From contig NZ_JALNYS010000002.1 in the NCBI RefSeq assembly GCF_023229695.1, positions 62,001 through 126,000 on the forward strand: a stretch of DNA of 64,000 nucleotides, given 5' to 3'. Source of the DNA: Sulfuricurvum sp. (GTDB taxonomy: Bacteria; Campylobacterota; Campylobacteria; Campylobacterales; Sulfurimonadaceae). The notes under the pieces are model-generated. The model searched no databases. It was given only the letters and a program-made list of their open reading frames with translations, and was not told the origin of the DNA. Every line of letters begins with the position of its first letter. Within the stretch, counting starts at the first letter, position 1. Shown here in pieces: positions 1 through 7,649 of this stretch. The translations under genes were made by a program, and so were the position numbers.

Positions 1-766
1 GATCGGGTTCACCGATTTCAGCGAAGGGCTTCGCGCTTCGGCAGAAGTGTATCATAACCTCAAAAAAATTCTAAAAGAGCGCGGAGCGAATACCGCACTC
101 GGAGATGAGGGGGGCTTTGCTCCGGATTTAAGCTCAAACGAAGAGCCGATTCAGGTGATCATGGAAGCAATCGAAAAAGCGGGATACAAAGCGGGTGAGC
201 AGATTGCCATCGCGCTGGATGTCGCTGCGTCCGAACTCGTTACCGACGGGGGCTACCGACTCGATTCAGAAAACCGAACCGTTACCTCTGAAGAGCTCGT
301 CGGATATTATGATGCTCTGTGTGCCAAATATCCGATCGTCTCAATCGAAGACGGCTTGAGCGAAGATGACTGGGCGGGATGGAAAATCCTCACAGAGCGT
401 CTCGGTTCAAAAGTACAGCTTGTCGGAGATGATCTGTTTGTTACCAATGCCAATATCCTTGCCGAAGGGATTGAAAAAGGGATCGGAAACGCTATTTTGA
501 TCAAACCCAATCAAATCGGTTCCGTCTCCGAAACGATGTTAACCGTACGTCTTGCGCAACGTAACGGCTACAAATGTATCATGTCACACCGCTCAGGCGA
601 AAGTGAAGATGCATTCATCGCCGATTTTGCGGTGGCCCTTAACTGTGGAGAAATTAAGACCGGTTCAACTGCGCGCGGCGAACGTACCGCCAAATACAAC
701 CGTCTTCTTGAAATTGAAACCGAAGTTATGTACGGTGAATATCTTGGGACATCCTTGTTTCAATAA
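1..766 (+). CDS. eno: Enolase, C-terminal part (5' end outside the window)
   Basis: Enolase (2-phosphoglycerate to phosphoenolpyruvate, glycolysis/gluconeogenesis, cytosolic). The reading frame is open from base 2 and enters the window in the middle of the gene. The family motif GDEGGFAP is present, as are the C-terminal catalytic loop segments SIEDGLSEDDW (metal ligands), LVGDDLFVTN, ILIKPNQIGS (catalytic Lys) and MSHRSGESEDAFIADFAV. The protein ends with the usual short tail. About 254 residues are visible of an expected 420 or so. The stop codon overlaps the start of the next gene (TAATG), so the two are translationally coupled. A GTG at 47 is an internal Val codon, not the start. Confidence 0.97.
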   Translation, partial: IGFTDFSEGLRASAEVYHNLKKILKERGANTALGDEGGFAPDLSSNEEPIQVIMEAIEKAGYKAGEQIAIALDVAASELVTDGGYRLDSENRTVTSEELVGYYDALCAKYPIVSIEDGLSEDDWAGWKILTERLGSKVQLVGDDLFVTNANILAEGIEKGIGNAILIKPNQIGSVSETMLTVRLAQRNGYKCIMSHRSGESEDAFIADFAVALNCGEIKTGSTARGERTAKYNRLLEIETEVMYGEYLGTSLFQ

Positions 767-1053
767 TGGATCAAACCGATCAACTCTTCGATAGCGATAC
801 CTATACCGAAAGTTTGACCGAACGTTATTTCGGTCTCTCTACCAAAAAGTTTTTTATCGCTTCGGGTTTTGTTCTTCTATTGGGGATCTATTTGGGGTTT
901 ATTTTTTTCGGAAATAATTCTCTCTCGGTTCTTCTTGATCTTGAAGAGCATCAAGATTATCTCATGAACGATATTGAGAGGCTTAAGAGCGAAAATGCCG
1001 CCCTTCAAAAACAATATTTTGAGCTCAAAGAGCTCGATTCGGATTATCCATAA
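766..1053 (+). CDS. FtsB/DivIC-like septum formation protein
   Basis: Small bitopic membrane protein of 95 residues: a polar N-terminus (1-27), one transmembrane helix (about 28-50) and a heptad-like coiled coil (about 55-90). This is the architecture of the FtsB/DivIC family, which forms part of the divisome core with FtsL and FtsQ. Sequence identity in this family is always low, so the call rests on architecture and on the gene order eno - small coiled-coil protein - AMIN protein, which I recall from other Campylobacterota. The start overlaps the eno stop by one base. A general coiled-coil membrane protein is the alternative. Confidence 0.7.
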   Translation: MDQTDQLFDSDTYTESLTERYFGLSTKKFFIASGFVLLLGIYLGFIFFGNNSLSVLLDLEEHQDYLMNDIERLKSENAALQKQYFELKELDSDYP

Positions 1054-1085
1054 ATCCGTACTCTAGTTGAATGTAAAGGGACAGT

Positions 1086-1721
1086 GTGAGAAAAACACTT
1101 TTGGTGTGTGCCATACTTATCAATGCGGCAGCGGCACGTGAAAATCCTTTTTTTCCTGCCGAAAAGGCCCTTACGCTTCCCGTTACCTCCAATATTCCCG
1201 ATACACTGCCCCCCCTCACCGCACTCCGTTACAATCTTCCCAATCAGGCACGAACCCTCAAGGAAGTCAGCTTTACGGTCCAAAATGTCGACGGAACGAT
1301 CGAAACGCATACGCTGAGCGTCGATAAAAGCATTGACTGGCATACATCGCTCACGGTTTCGCAATCGGCACATCCCAATCGGCCCGTTGATGCTGCCGAA
1401 ACGTGTTCTGCCCCCTCCAAAAGCAGCTCTTCCGCCGATTTTGGATTTATCCGCATTGATACAAAGGGGAAGATTTTAACCCTGAAATCCAACGATCCCA
1501 TGATACGCCATTTTGCCCTCACGGAACCTAATCGTATTGTTATTGATTTTAAGCGCAAAGATATTTTTACGACAAAAGAAAAAAATCTCAATGCGCCCCC
1601 TTATGTTTCGGTCAACGTTTCAAATCAGGGAAAATTTATCCGTGCGGTGCTGATACTTGACGGAAGCTACGATTACGTTTTAAAGAATAACGGCGGGTTA
1701 ATTTCAATTAGTTGCAAATGA
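1086..1721 (+). CDS. Exported AMIN-domain protein
   Basis: Protein of 211 residues with an N-terminal signal peptide (basic MRK, hydrophobic core, likely cleavage after AAA around residue 17). A variable Ser/Thr/Pro-rich middle part follows. The C-terminal domain (about 118-211) has the beta-rich AMIN pattern, with a GFIRIDTKGK strand, NRIVIDFKRKD and a final basic strand. AMIN domains target periplasmic proteins (AmiC amidase, PilQ) to peptidoglycan or envelope machinery. No amidase or secretin domain is attached here, so the partner is unknown. The start codon is GTG. It follows the FtsB-like gene by 32 bases and probably belongs to the eno transcript. Confidence 0.7.
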   Translation: MRKTLLVCAILINAAAARENPFFPAEKALTLPVTSNIPDTLPPLTALRYNLPNQARTLKEVSFTVQNVDGTIETHTLSVDKSIDWHTSLTVSQSAHPNRPVDAAETCSAPSKSSSSADFGFIRIDTKGKILTLKSNDPMIRHFALTEPNRIVIDFKRKDIFTTKEKNLNAPPYVSVNVSNQGKFIRAVLILDGSYDYVLKNNGGLISISCK

Positions 1722-1753
1722 TACGTAGAGGTTGATTAAAGGGCGAGAAGATA

Positions 1754-1770
1754 TATCCCCGGAGGGGATA
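1754..1770 (-). terminator. Possible terminator hairpin after tpx
   Basis: A perfect 7-bp stem (TATCCCC / GGGGATA) with a 3-base loop lies just past the tpx stop. Read on the minus strand it is followed by a T-rich but interrupted stretch, so terminator strength is uncertain. It could also serve the convergent AMIN gene. Confidence 0.4.
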
Positions 1771-1776
1771 GAGAAT

Positions 1777-2280
1777 TTAGCTTACAGCAGCCAATGCAGC
1801 GTCGTAATTTGGTTCTTCCGTGATTTCAGGAACGATCTCTTTGTAGGTTACGATACCTTCTTCGTTTACTGCGAAGATTGCACGGCACGTTACACCCGCA
1901 AGTACTGAACCGCCAAGCAATACACCGTATGCATTTGCAAACTCTTTATTACGGAAGTCTGAACATACCGTTAGGTTATCAATACCTTCTGCCTGGCAAA
2001 AACGGCCTGCCGCAAACGGTAGGTCCAACGAAACGATTGTAGTGATTACATCGTTAAGTCCTGCTGCTTTTGCATTAAAATTACGTGTTTCAGTAGCACA
2101 TACACCTGTATCCAATGAAGGAACAACGATGATAAGTTGTTTTTTGCCTTGAGCGCCACCTACGACAACATCACCCAAACCAGCTGAATTAACAACGGTA
2201 ATTTCCGGCGCTTTGTCCCCTACGTTTACGGTGTTTCCTAGAAGTTCTACGTCTGTACCTTTGAATTTTGTCGTTGCCAT
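1777..2280 (-). CDS. tpx: Thiol peroxidase Tpx (2-Cys peroxiredoxin)
   Basis: Reduces hydrogen and lipid peroxides using thioredoxin. The protein has 167 residues, the normal family length. The peroxidatic cysteine lies in PSLDTGVCATETRNFN at residue 61 and the resolving cysteine at residue 95 (GRFCQAEG); both positions coincide with the Cys61/Cys95 pair known from E. coli Tpx. The start ATG is preceded by AGGAG. The gene is transcribed alone, convergent to the AMIN gene and separated from tsaD by a promoter-like region. It is probably a constitutive or oxidative-stress antioxidant in this microaerophilic lineage. Confidence 0.96.
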   Translation of the reverse strand: MATTKFKGTDVELLGNTVNVGDKAPEITVVNSAGLGDVVVGGAQGKKQLIIVVPSLDTGVCATETRNFNAKAAGLNDVITTIVSLDLPFAAGRFCQAEGIDNLTVCSDFRNKEFANAYGVLLGGSVLAGVTCRAIFAVNEEGIVTYKEIVPEITEEPNYDAALAAVS

Positions 2281-2331
2281 CTTAGGCTCCTGTATTTTAA
2301 TTTGATGGGGAAATTGTACATAAATCGGATA

Positions 2332-2337
2332 ATTATA
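2332..2337 (-). promoter_or_regulatory. -10 box of tpx promoter
   Basis: A consensus TATAAT reads on the minus strand about 52 bases upstream of the tpx start. No clear -35 hexamer is visible at 16-18 bp, which is common for Campylobacterota sigma-70 promoters. Confidence 0.5.
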
Positions 2338-2375
2338 GTCTGAATTCTAAAAGAGCTGTTTTGCTTTAAGGAAAC

Positions 2376-3353
2376 CTACAGTTTACAACGAGGATTAATA
2401 GGGATACTCCGATAATCACGGTTTCGGCCACGGGCATACTCTTCGATAGCGACACGCCCGATCATCGCGGCATTGTCCGAACAATAGCGAAGTTCCGCCA
2501 CATAAAGGGGGGTATTAAAACCCTTCAGAAGAGACTCAAGACGCTGACGGAGATAGATGTTGGCACTTGCGCCTCCGACGATGGCAAAGTGTTTCGGAGG
2601 TCGGGTTTTGCAATACTTTTTCACCTTTTGGATAAGGTGCTCGGTCGCAACCCGCTGAAAAGAGGCGGCAATGTGGGGATAATCCTCCGGCACTCCCCTC
2701 TCAACCGCCAAGCGGATCTGATTTTTTAATCCCGAGTAGCTAAACGCGATCAAAGGAGATTGCCACAAGGGGACGGTGAAATCAAAACGGCCAGCGTCAC
2801 CGCTTTGTGCCAACCGCTCAACGACCGGACCTCCTGGATATCCTAATCCCATCATTTTGGCTACCTTGTCAAAACTTTCGCCGTAACTGTCATCCATTGT
2901 CGTCGCTACCGTATGAACCGACTCATGCGATTCAACTTCAATCAGCTGCGTGTGACCGCCCGAAACCAGAAGTACCGTCATAGGAAAGAGAGCCTCTTTC
3001 TCTATAAACAAAGAGTAGATGTGGCCGATAAGATGGTTAATCGGGATTAACGGTATTCCCAGCGTAATGCTCAACGCCTTGGCCATTGTCACCCCCTCTA
3101 TCAGGGTAACACCCAGCCCCGGTTCATTGGTCACGGCAACGGCTTTAAGCTCCTTAAACCACGGCGCGCATTCGCTTAAAATTTTTGGCAACGTCTCGGC
3201 GTGCAACCGGCTGGCAAGCTCAGGGACAACGCCGCCGTATTTAGAGTGTTCAAGCTCTTGGGAAATTTTTTTATGAAAAATCAATCTCTTCGTCGCAATG
3301 TCGGTAATGGCGATCGAACTGTCATCGCAGCTACTTTCTATGCTCAGTATCAT
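2376..3353 (-). CDS. tsaD: tRNA N6-threonylcarbamoyladenosine transferase subunit TsaD
   Basis: Catalyses transfer of threonylcarbamoyl from TC-AMP to A37 of ANN-decoding tRNAs, together with TsaB and TsaE. The 325-residue protein begins with the family N-terminus (ILSIESSCDDSS). It contains the metal-binding NHLIGHIYS (HxxxH), the VSGGHTQL loop, YGESFDKVAKMMGLGYPGGP and the C-terminal VGGASAN and DNAAMIGR ASKHA-fold motifs. It is the last gene of the cdsA-dxr-hydrolase cluster but is separated from it by 115 bp, in which I see nothing definable. Confidence 0.96.
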   Translation of the reverse strand: MILSIESSCDDSSIAITDIATKRLIFHKKISQELEHSKYGGVVPELASRLHAETLPKILSECAPWFKELKAVAVTNEPGLGVTLIEGVTMAKALSITLGIPLIPINHLIGHIYSLFIEKEALFPMTVLLVSGGHTQLIEVESHESVHTVATTMDDSYGESFDKVAKMMGLGYPGGPVVERLAQSGDAGRFDFTVPLWQSPLIAFSYSGLKNQIRLAVERGVPEDYPHIAASFQRVATEHLIQKVKKYCKTRPPKHFAIVGGASANIYLRQRLESLLKGFNTPLYVAELRYCSDNAAMIGRVAIEEYARGRNRDYRSIPINPRCKL

Positions 3354-3468
3354 ACGATCCCTCGCTTTTGATACGCCATCGGAGCAAAACCCCGATTGGC
3401 TACGCTAACGCTGTGTTTCCCTCGGAGTGACGCCCGCGCGCAGCAAGCCGCGCTTTGATCATTCACTC

Positions 3469-3996
3469 TCATGAAACTACCCACTCTTTGACCCACGGCC
3501 ATGCACCATAACCCGAAAGAGTATTAATATGACCCGCCGATTTGATTATTTTTAACGGGACATTTAATTTGAAGGCAAGCGATATGGACTCTTCTTGGCT
3601 CATATAGGGATCATTGTCGGAAACGACCATCAATACCTGCGTTGCATGAAGATCGGAAGGGAGTTCTACCGGAAAAAACGATGAAACCTCACGATAATCG
3701 TTCAAATCTCTCGGAGGAGCACACAAAAGGAGTTTTTTTACCGGCTGATTCAATAGCTTAGCTAAATGAAACCACAACGTATTGCCGAGTGAATGGCATA
3801 CAACAACATCCGGGGAGAGGGTTTCGATGGCGTCAAGGGCCTCCTGTATCCATACACCCTTGTCGGGATTCATTTTGTCGGAAAACTGCGGGAATGCGAC
3901 AATACAGTTTTCAAGGACGAGTTGTTGTGCCAGCCATCCTTGCCAATGGGGCAGATCGCTCCCGTGCCATCCATGCAGAATCAATACCTTTAACAT
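3469..3996 (-). CDS. RBBP9/YdeN-type alpha/beta hydrolase
   Basis: Small serine hydrolase of 175 residues, matching the RBBP9/YdeN family in length and pattern. The N-terminal strand leads into LHGWHGSDLPHWQGWL. The nucleophile is Ser in CHSLGN, the acid is probably Asp in VVSDNDPYMS, and the catalytic His is in SAGHINTLSGYGAWP. The natural substrate of this family in bacteria is not established. It overlaps the end of dxr by 7 bases, so it is cotranscribed with the isoprenoid/phospholipid genes, but this does not show a shared pathway. Confidence 0.85.
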   Translation of the reverse strand: MLKVLILHGWHGSDLPHWQGWLAQQLVLENCIVAFPQFSDKMNPDKGVWIQEALDAIETLSPDVVVCHSLGNTLWFHLAKLLNQPVKKLLLCAPPRDLNDYREVSSFFPVELPSDLHATQVLMVVSDNDPYMSQEESISLAFKLNVPLKIIKSAGHINTLSGYGAWPWVKEWVVS

Positions 3997-5066
3997 GCCA
4001 AACTCCGGATATACGCACGAACCCGTGCATCGATATCAAAGACCTCGTCTACCGAATCGGGTCGGTCTGGAAAATGGTCGTACGCCATTAAGATACGACG
4101 CGAAATCTCTACGAATCCAATCTTGCCGGCAACAAAAAGCTCAATTGAGGCTTCATTGGCAGCATTCAAAACGACTCCGGAACGGGGATCGCGCAGCATC
4201 TCCTCTTTAATCGACCAAAGCGGGTAGCGCTCCGGTTCGATAGGGCGAAATTCAAGCGATGCGATACGGCTCAGATCAATACGCTCCACGATCGGGGTAT
4301 CCACTTTTCCCATCAATGCATAAGCGATAGGAAGGCGCATATCGGCGTGGGCAAAATGGGCGGTCGTAGAACCGTCTTGATAATCAATGAGGGCATGGAT
4401 AAGCGATTTCGTCTCGATCAGGGCATCATATTCCCCTTCTCCGAAAAGCCAACGGGCCTCAAGCAGTTCAAAAAGCTTATTCATCATCGAGGCACTGTCA
4501 ATCGTAATTTTCTGACCCATCGACCAATTCGGGTGCTTCAGGGCATCTTCAAGGGTAGCATTTTTAAGCGCTTCAAGGGGCCAATCACGGAACGCTCCGC
4601 CGCTGGCGGTAATCACCATCCGACTCACCGGCCGTGATGTCTGGTTCAGATACCATAAACCGAAATGTTCGCTATCGATGGGGATAATACGGGACGTATC
4701 GACAAAGGCACCGCCGACGACCAAGGACTCTTTGTTCGCCAATGCCACTTTTTTACCGCATTCAAGTGCTTTCAAGGTTGGTCGAAATCCCGCAAATCCA
4801 ACCAATGCGTTAATAACGCTTTCCGACGCCGAATTTTCAATCGCGTCCAAAATAGCCGCTTCACCGGAACGGACATTAGGATGCTCGACACGAGAACAAT
4901 CCTCTTCGCGCATGACAATAACCTGCCTTGGAGAGTGTTGACGGATTTGGGAGTTTAAACGTTCAATGTTGCGTCCCGCAACCAGAGTATCGACATTCAG
5001 CCCGAATTGCTCCGCGATGCGCAGAGTATTCACGCCGATAGAACCGGTAGATCCTAAAAGGATCAA
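3990..5066 (-). CDS. dxr: 1-deoxy-D-xylulose 5-phosphate reductoisomerase
   Basis: Converts DXP to 2-C-methyl-D-erythritol 4-phosphate with NADPH, the second step of the MEP isoprenoid pathway. The 358-residue protein starts right at the Rossmann motif GSTGSIG. It shows the NKE segment (ALANKESLVVGG), the flexible-loop region ITASGGAFRD, the HPNWSMGQKITIDSASMMNK active site, and the YQDGSTTAHFAHADMRLPI segment. It is somewhat shorter than the E. coli enzyme (398) at both ends. It overlaps cdsA by 4 bases, a conserved pairing in many bacteria. Confidence 0.97.
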   Translation of the reverse strand: MILLGSTGSIGVNTLRIAEQFGLNVDTLVAGRNIERLNSQIRQHSPRQVIVMREEDCSRVEHPNVRSGEAAILDAIENSASESVINALVGFAGFRPTLKALECGKKVALANKESLVVGGAFVDTSRIIPIDSEHFGLWYLNQTSRPVSRMVITASGGAFRDWPLEALKNATLEDALKHPNWSMGQKITIDSASMMNKLFELLEARWLFGEGEYDALIETKSLIHALIDYQDGSTTAHFAHADMRLPIAYALMGKVDTPIVERIDLSRIASLEFRPIEPERYPLWSIKEEMLRDPRSGVVLNAANEASIELFVAGKIGFVEISRRILMAYDHFPDRPDSVDEVFDIDARVRAYIRSLAC

Positions 5067-5821
5067 TTAAGACCCCGCAGCAATACCAGCATAACGATGG
5101 AGGCAAACAGATAACCGTCAATCCGGTCAAGGACACCGCCGTGCCCCGGCAAGATCGATCCGCTGTCTTTTACCCCGGCCTTGCGCTTGAGATAGCTCTC
5201 AAAAAGATCCCCGAATACCGCACCGATTGCCGCCATCATCGAAATAATGATCGCTTTATCCATATCAACGATCGTGATACCGATAAAGAAACCGGCCGCC
5301 GTCGCGATGATAATACCGCCGTATACCCCTTCGCGGGTTTTGCTCGGAGAAGAGAGGCTAAAAGGGGTTTTTCCGATGCTGCGCCCGACAACATACGCAC
5401 CGATATCGGCCGACGCCACAACGACCAAAAGCCATAAGAGTGCGCTAATCCCGTATTCTTGATACATCCCGAGCATATACAGCATCCCGGCGCTGGGGTA
5501 AATAAAGGGGAGAAAGTTTTTCCACGGAAGGTTTTGGGTGTACGCGACAGCGGCCGCGAACACAAGCCCCGCGATAATCAGAAGATCATCTCCGTAGGGA
5601 TAAACGGCTGCCGCCAGCCAGAGGATCGCCGCATAGGCATAGAGGGAATTGTTACTGATCCCGAACAGCTGTGTCGCTTCGTAAAATGCAAGGATATAAA
5701 TAATCCCCATCACCAGCCACATAAGCCAAAAGTTATTAATGAGCCCTACGACAAGGGCTGCACCCACAAGGACGATTGCCGTAACAATACGATCTTTTGT
5801 TGAATTTTTTACGATTTGCAT
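5063..5821 (-). CDS. cdsA: Phosphatidate cytidylyltransferase
   Basis: Integral membrane enzyme making CDP-diacylglycerol from phosphatidate and CTP for phospholipid synthesis. The C-terminal family signature is intact: SYLKRKAGVKDSGSILPGHG followed by GVLDRIDGYLF, with the metal-binding Asp residues. About 7-8 hydrophobic helices precede it. The ATG at 5821 (protein MQIVKN...) is preferred; an in-frame TTG at 5833 would add four residues but would lie only about 12 bases from the predicted transcription start. Neither start has a strong Shine-Dalgarno sequence. First gene of the cdsA-dxr-hydrolase operon. Confidence 0.94.
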   Translation of the reverse strand: MQIVKNSTKDRIVTAIVLVGAALVVGLINNFWLMWLVMGIIYILAFYEATQLFGISNNSLYAYAAILWLAAAVYPYGDDLLIIAGLVFAAAVAYTQNLPWKNFLPFIYPSAGMLYMLGMYQEYGISALLWLLVVVASADIGAYVVGRSIGKTPFSLSSPSKTREGVYGGIIIATAAGFFIGITIVDMDKAIIISMMAAIGAVFGDLFESYLKRKAGVKDSGSILPGHGGVLDRIDGYLFASIVMLVLLRGLN

Positions 5822-5851
5822 ATGATTAACCAATGGTTTTAAAGTAACGCG

Positions 5852-5859
5852 ATTATAGC
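5852..5859 (-). promoter_or_regulatory. Extended -10 promoter of the cdsA-dxr operon
   Basis: On the minus strand the sequence reads TGCTATAAT, an extended -10 element, about 30 bases before the cdsA ATG. No -35 consensus is evident. Predicted transcription start near 5845. Confidence 0.55.
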
Positions 5860-5898
5860 ATAAGTTTAAATCACCGCTTTCCCTTTTGAACAGAAAGA

Positions 5899-6204
5899 TT
5901 ACACTTTTATGTCCAGAAGATGAAACGATTTTACTTTTTTAACCGGCGGTTTCTCCTCATGGTGGGAAGGCCTTCGCTGCTCCTGTTCGGATCCTTCCTT
6001 TGCATGTTCACGATCCGGATCAACCGAATGGCTCTCTTCCATCGGACGAATGGTAACCACTTCCCGCTCTTTTTCCTGCGAGAGCGCAGCCGCTGCCAAC
6101 GCTTGTAACTCAAACCGGTTTAATAGAGCACTTTTTTCACTTGCGACACCTGCCATCTGCTGATTTGCATAAATGACGCTGCCGATCGGTCCGATCTCTG
6201 CCAT
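5899..6204 (-). CDS. Conserved small hydrophilic protein, function unknown
   Basis: Protein of 101 residues with no signal peptide. The N-terminus (AEIGPIGSVIYANQQM) is followed by an Ala-rich helix (about 30-45), a strongly charged low-complexity linker rich in Glu, Lys, Arg, Pro and His, and a short C-terminal LLDIKV. I recall similar proteins, conserved only at the two ends, in Sulfurimonas relatives, but cannot verify this here. It lies 20 bases downstream of the NFACT gene on the same strand, with an AAAGGAT ribosome site before its ATG, so the two are probably cotranscribed. No function can be assigned. Confidence 0.7.
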   Translation of the reverse strand: MAEIGPIGSVIYANQQMAGVASEKSALLNRFELQALAAAALSQEKEREVVTIRPMEESHSVDPDREHAKEGSEQEQRRPSHHEEKPPVKKVKSFHLLDIKV

Positions 6205-6224
6205 GACAAATCCTTTCTCTGACT

Positions 6225-7559
6225 TTATGAAAGACCCGTTTTTTCAACACTCATGGTTTTGTAATTCGTATACAGGACATTTGCCCCTTCTACAATTTTA
6301 ACTTCTCTTCGGGGAGTATAATCGACCAAATAGCGCCCTTTTTCAAATACCGAAAAATCGACGCACAGTTTTGCCGCTGCCTCGATTAATTTTTGGGGGA
6401 GCTGCTGTTTATCGGTCGTAATAATGAGATGGGCCGAAGGGCGGTCTTTCAAATGCATCCAGATGTCACGCGATTTGGCGTTGCGCAAAAGTTCAATGTT
6501 CCCTTTTTCGCTTTTTCCCAACGATACTTTGACCCCTTCGATCCAGAATTCGGCGATCAGATCGGAACCCTTATTTTTTGCCCCTGCTGTTTTTTGGGGG
6601 AAAAGGAGGGCGATATCTTCGGGTGTCGCCGCTTCCTGCACCGTTTGGATAAACAATTCAATATAGCGGATCTTCTCATCAAGATTGTGGCGCTCTTTGT
6701 AGACCCCCACCCCTTTTTGTTTCAGTTTTTTGGAGCGTTTAAAAAAATGTTCCGCCGTCATTGCCGCACTCAAGCACCCTTCCGGAAGGGTGATATGGAG
6801 GAGGGTACCGTCAAAATCCGCGATATCCACTCCCCTTTCATACGGTTTGATCCGATCCAGATTTGCAAGGATCAGATGACCGAAGTGGCGGGAGCGTTCG
6901 GATTCAGCCATCAAAGAGGCTTCGTCTTCAAGAGATCCCCGGTTACGTTGGAGCTGTTCCAGACGTTTTCGCAAAAGGAGAGTTTTCTCGTGTTTTAACC
7001 GGCCCAGCTTCTCCCCGGCGCATCGACGGTACTCTTCCCTCAAAAACGATTCCACATCCTCAATCGGATACGGCTTCGGAGTATACGGCGGCGGCGGCGG
7101 ATCGATCAGAAGCTGACCGACGCGGACGCTTCGGGTCGAGAATTCACCGTCGATATGACGTAACGCTTCCAACACATATTCCTCTTTATCCAAAAGAATC
7201 ACATTGGTGTGTTTACCGGTAAATTCAAACTGTATCATCGTCGATTCGCTCTTATACGCGCCGCTGGTTGTTGTCAAAATCCGGATAATTTTGTCACGGT
7301 TATGGAGCGTGATCGATTGAATCGTCGAACGATTCAGACGCTTGGCCAGTAAAACGTCAAAAGGGGCCTGATACATTTTCCCCCGCGAAGCCGAATCATC
7401 GAGATAGATGGTTGCATCCGCGCGACGCATTTCGAAATTCATACTCCGATTGTGATCGAATACGATTCGTATGCAGGTATCACTGAGGCGATAGGCGGCA
7501 TTGATTTGATTAAACGGCTGCATATAATGTACAATTTGCTCTAAGTGTGACAATCTCAC
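6225..7559 (-). CDS. NFACT family protein (RqcH/FbpA-like)
   Basis: NFACT proteins bind stalled 50S-peptidyl-tRNA complexes (RqcH, C-terminal Ala-tailing) or act as fibronectin-binding proteins in some bacteria. The 444-residue protein has an NFACT-N-like first half (MRLSHLEQIV, then FEFTGKHTNVILLD around 125-140). A coiled-coil arm follows (about 185-220 and 275-300). The C-terminal NFACT-R (DUF814) domain carries the conserved RNAKSRDIWMHLKDRPSAHL segment. It is shorter than RqcH (about 570), so arm regions are reduced. The start is GTG. The gene is divergent from the chemoreceptor. Epsilonproteobacterial members have not, to my knowledge, been tested as ribosome rescue factors. Confidence 0.85.
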   Translation of the reverse strand: MRLSHLEQIVHYMQPFNQINAAYRLSDTCIRIVFDHNRSMNFEMRRADATIYLDDSASRGKMYQAPFDVLLAKRLNRSTIQSITLHNRDKIIRILTTTSGAYKSESTMIQFEFTGKHTNVILLDKEEYVLEALRHIDGEFSTRSVRVGQLLIDPPPPPYTPKPYPIEDVESFLREEYRRCAGEKLGRLKHEKTLLLRKRLEQLQRNRGSLEDEASLMAESERSRHFGHLILANLDRIKPYERGVDIADFDGTLLHITLPEGCLSAAMTAEHFFKRSKKLKQKGVGVYKERHNLDEKIRYIELFIQTVQEAATPEDIALLFPQKTAGAKNKGSDLIAEFWIEGVKVSLGKSEKGNIELLRNAKSRDIWMHLKDRPSAHLIITTDKQQLPQKLIEAAAKLCVDFSVFEKGRYLVDYTPRREVKIVEGANVLYTNYKTMSVEKTGLS

Positions 7560-7649
7560 GTTGCTATATCCTTACTTTCAGAAGAGCTTTATGAAAAGAG
7601 GCCTACAATAGTGGCGTACTTATCACATTTTTATCATAAGGCCCACCCG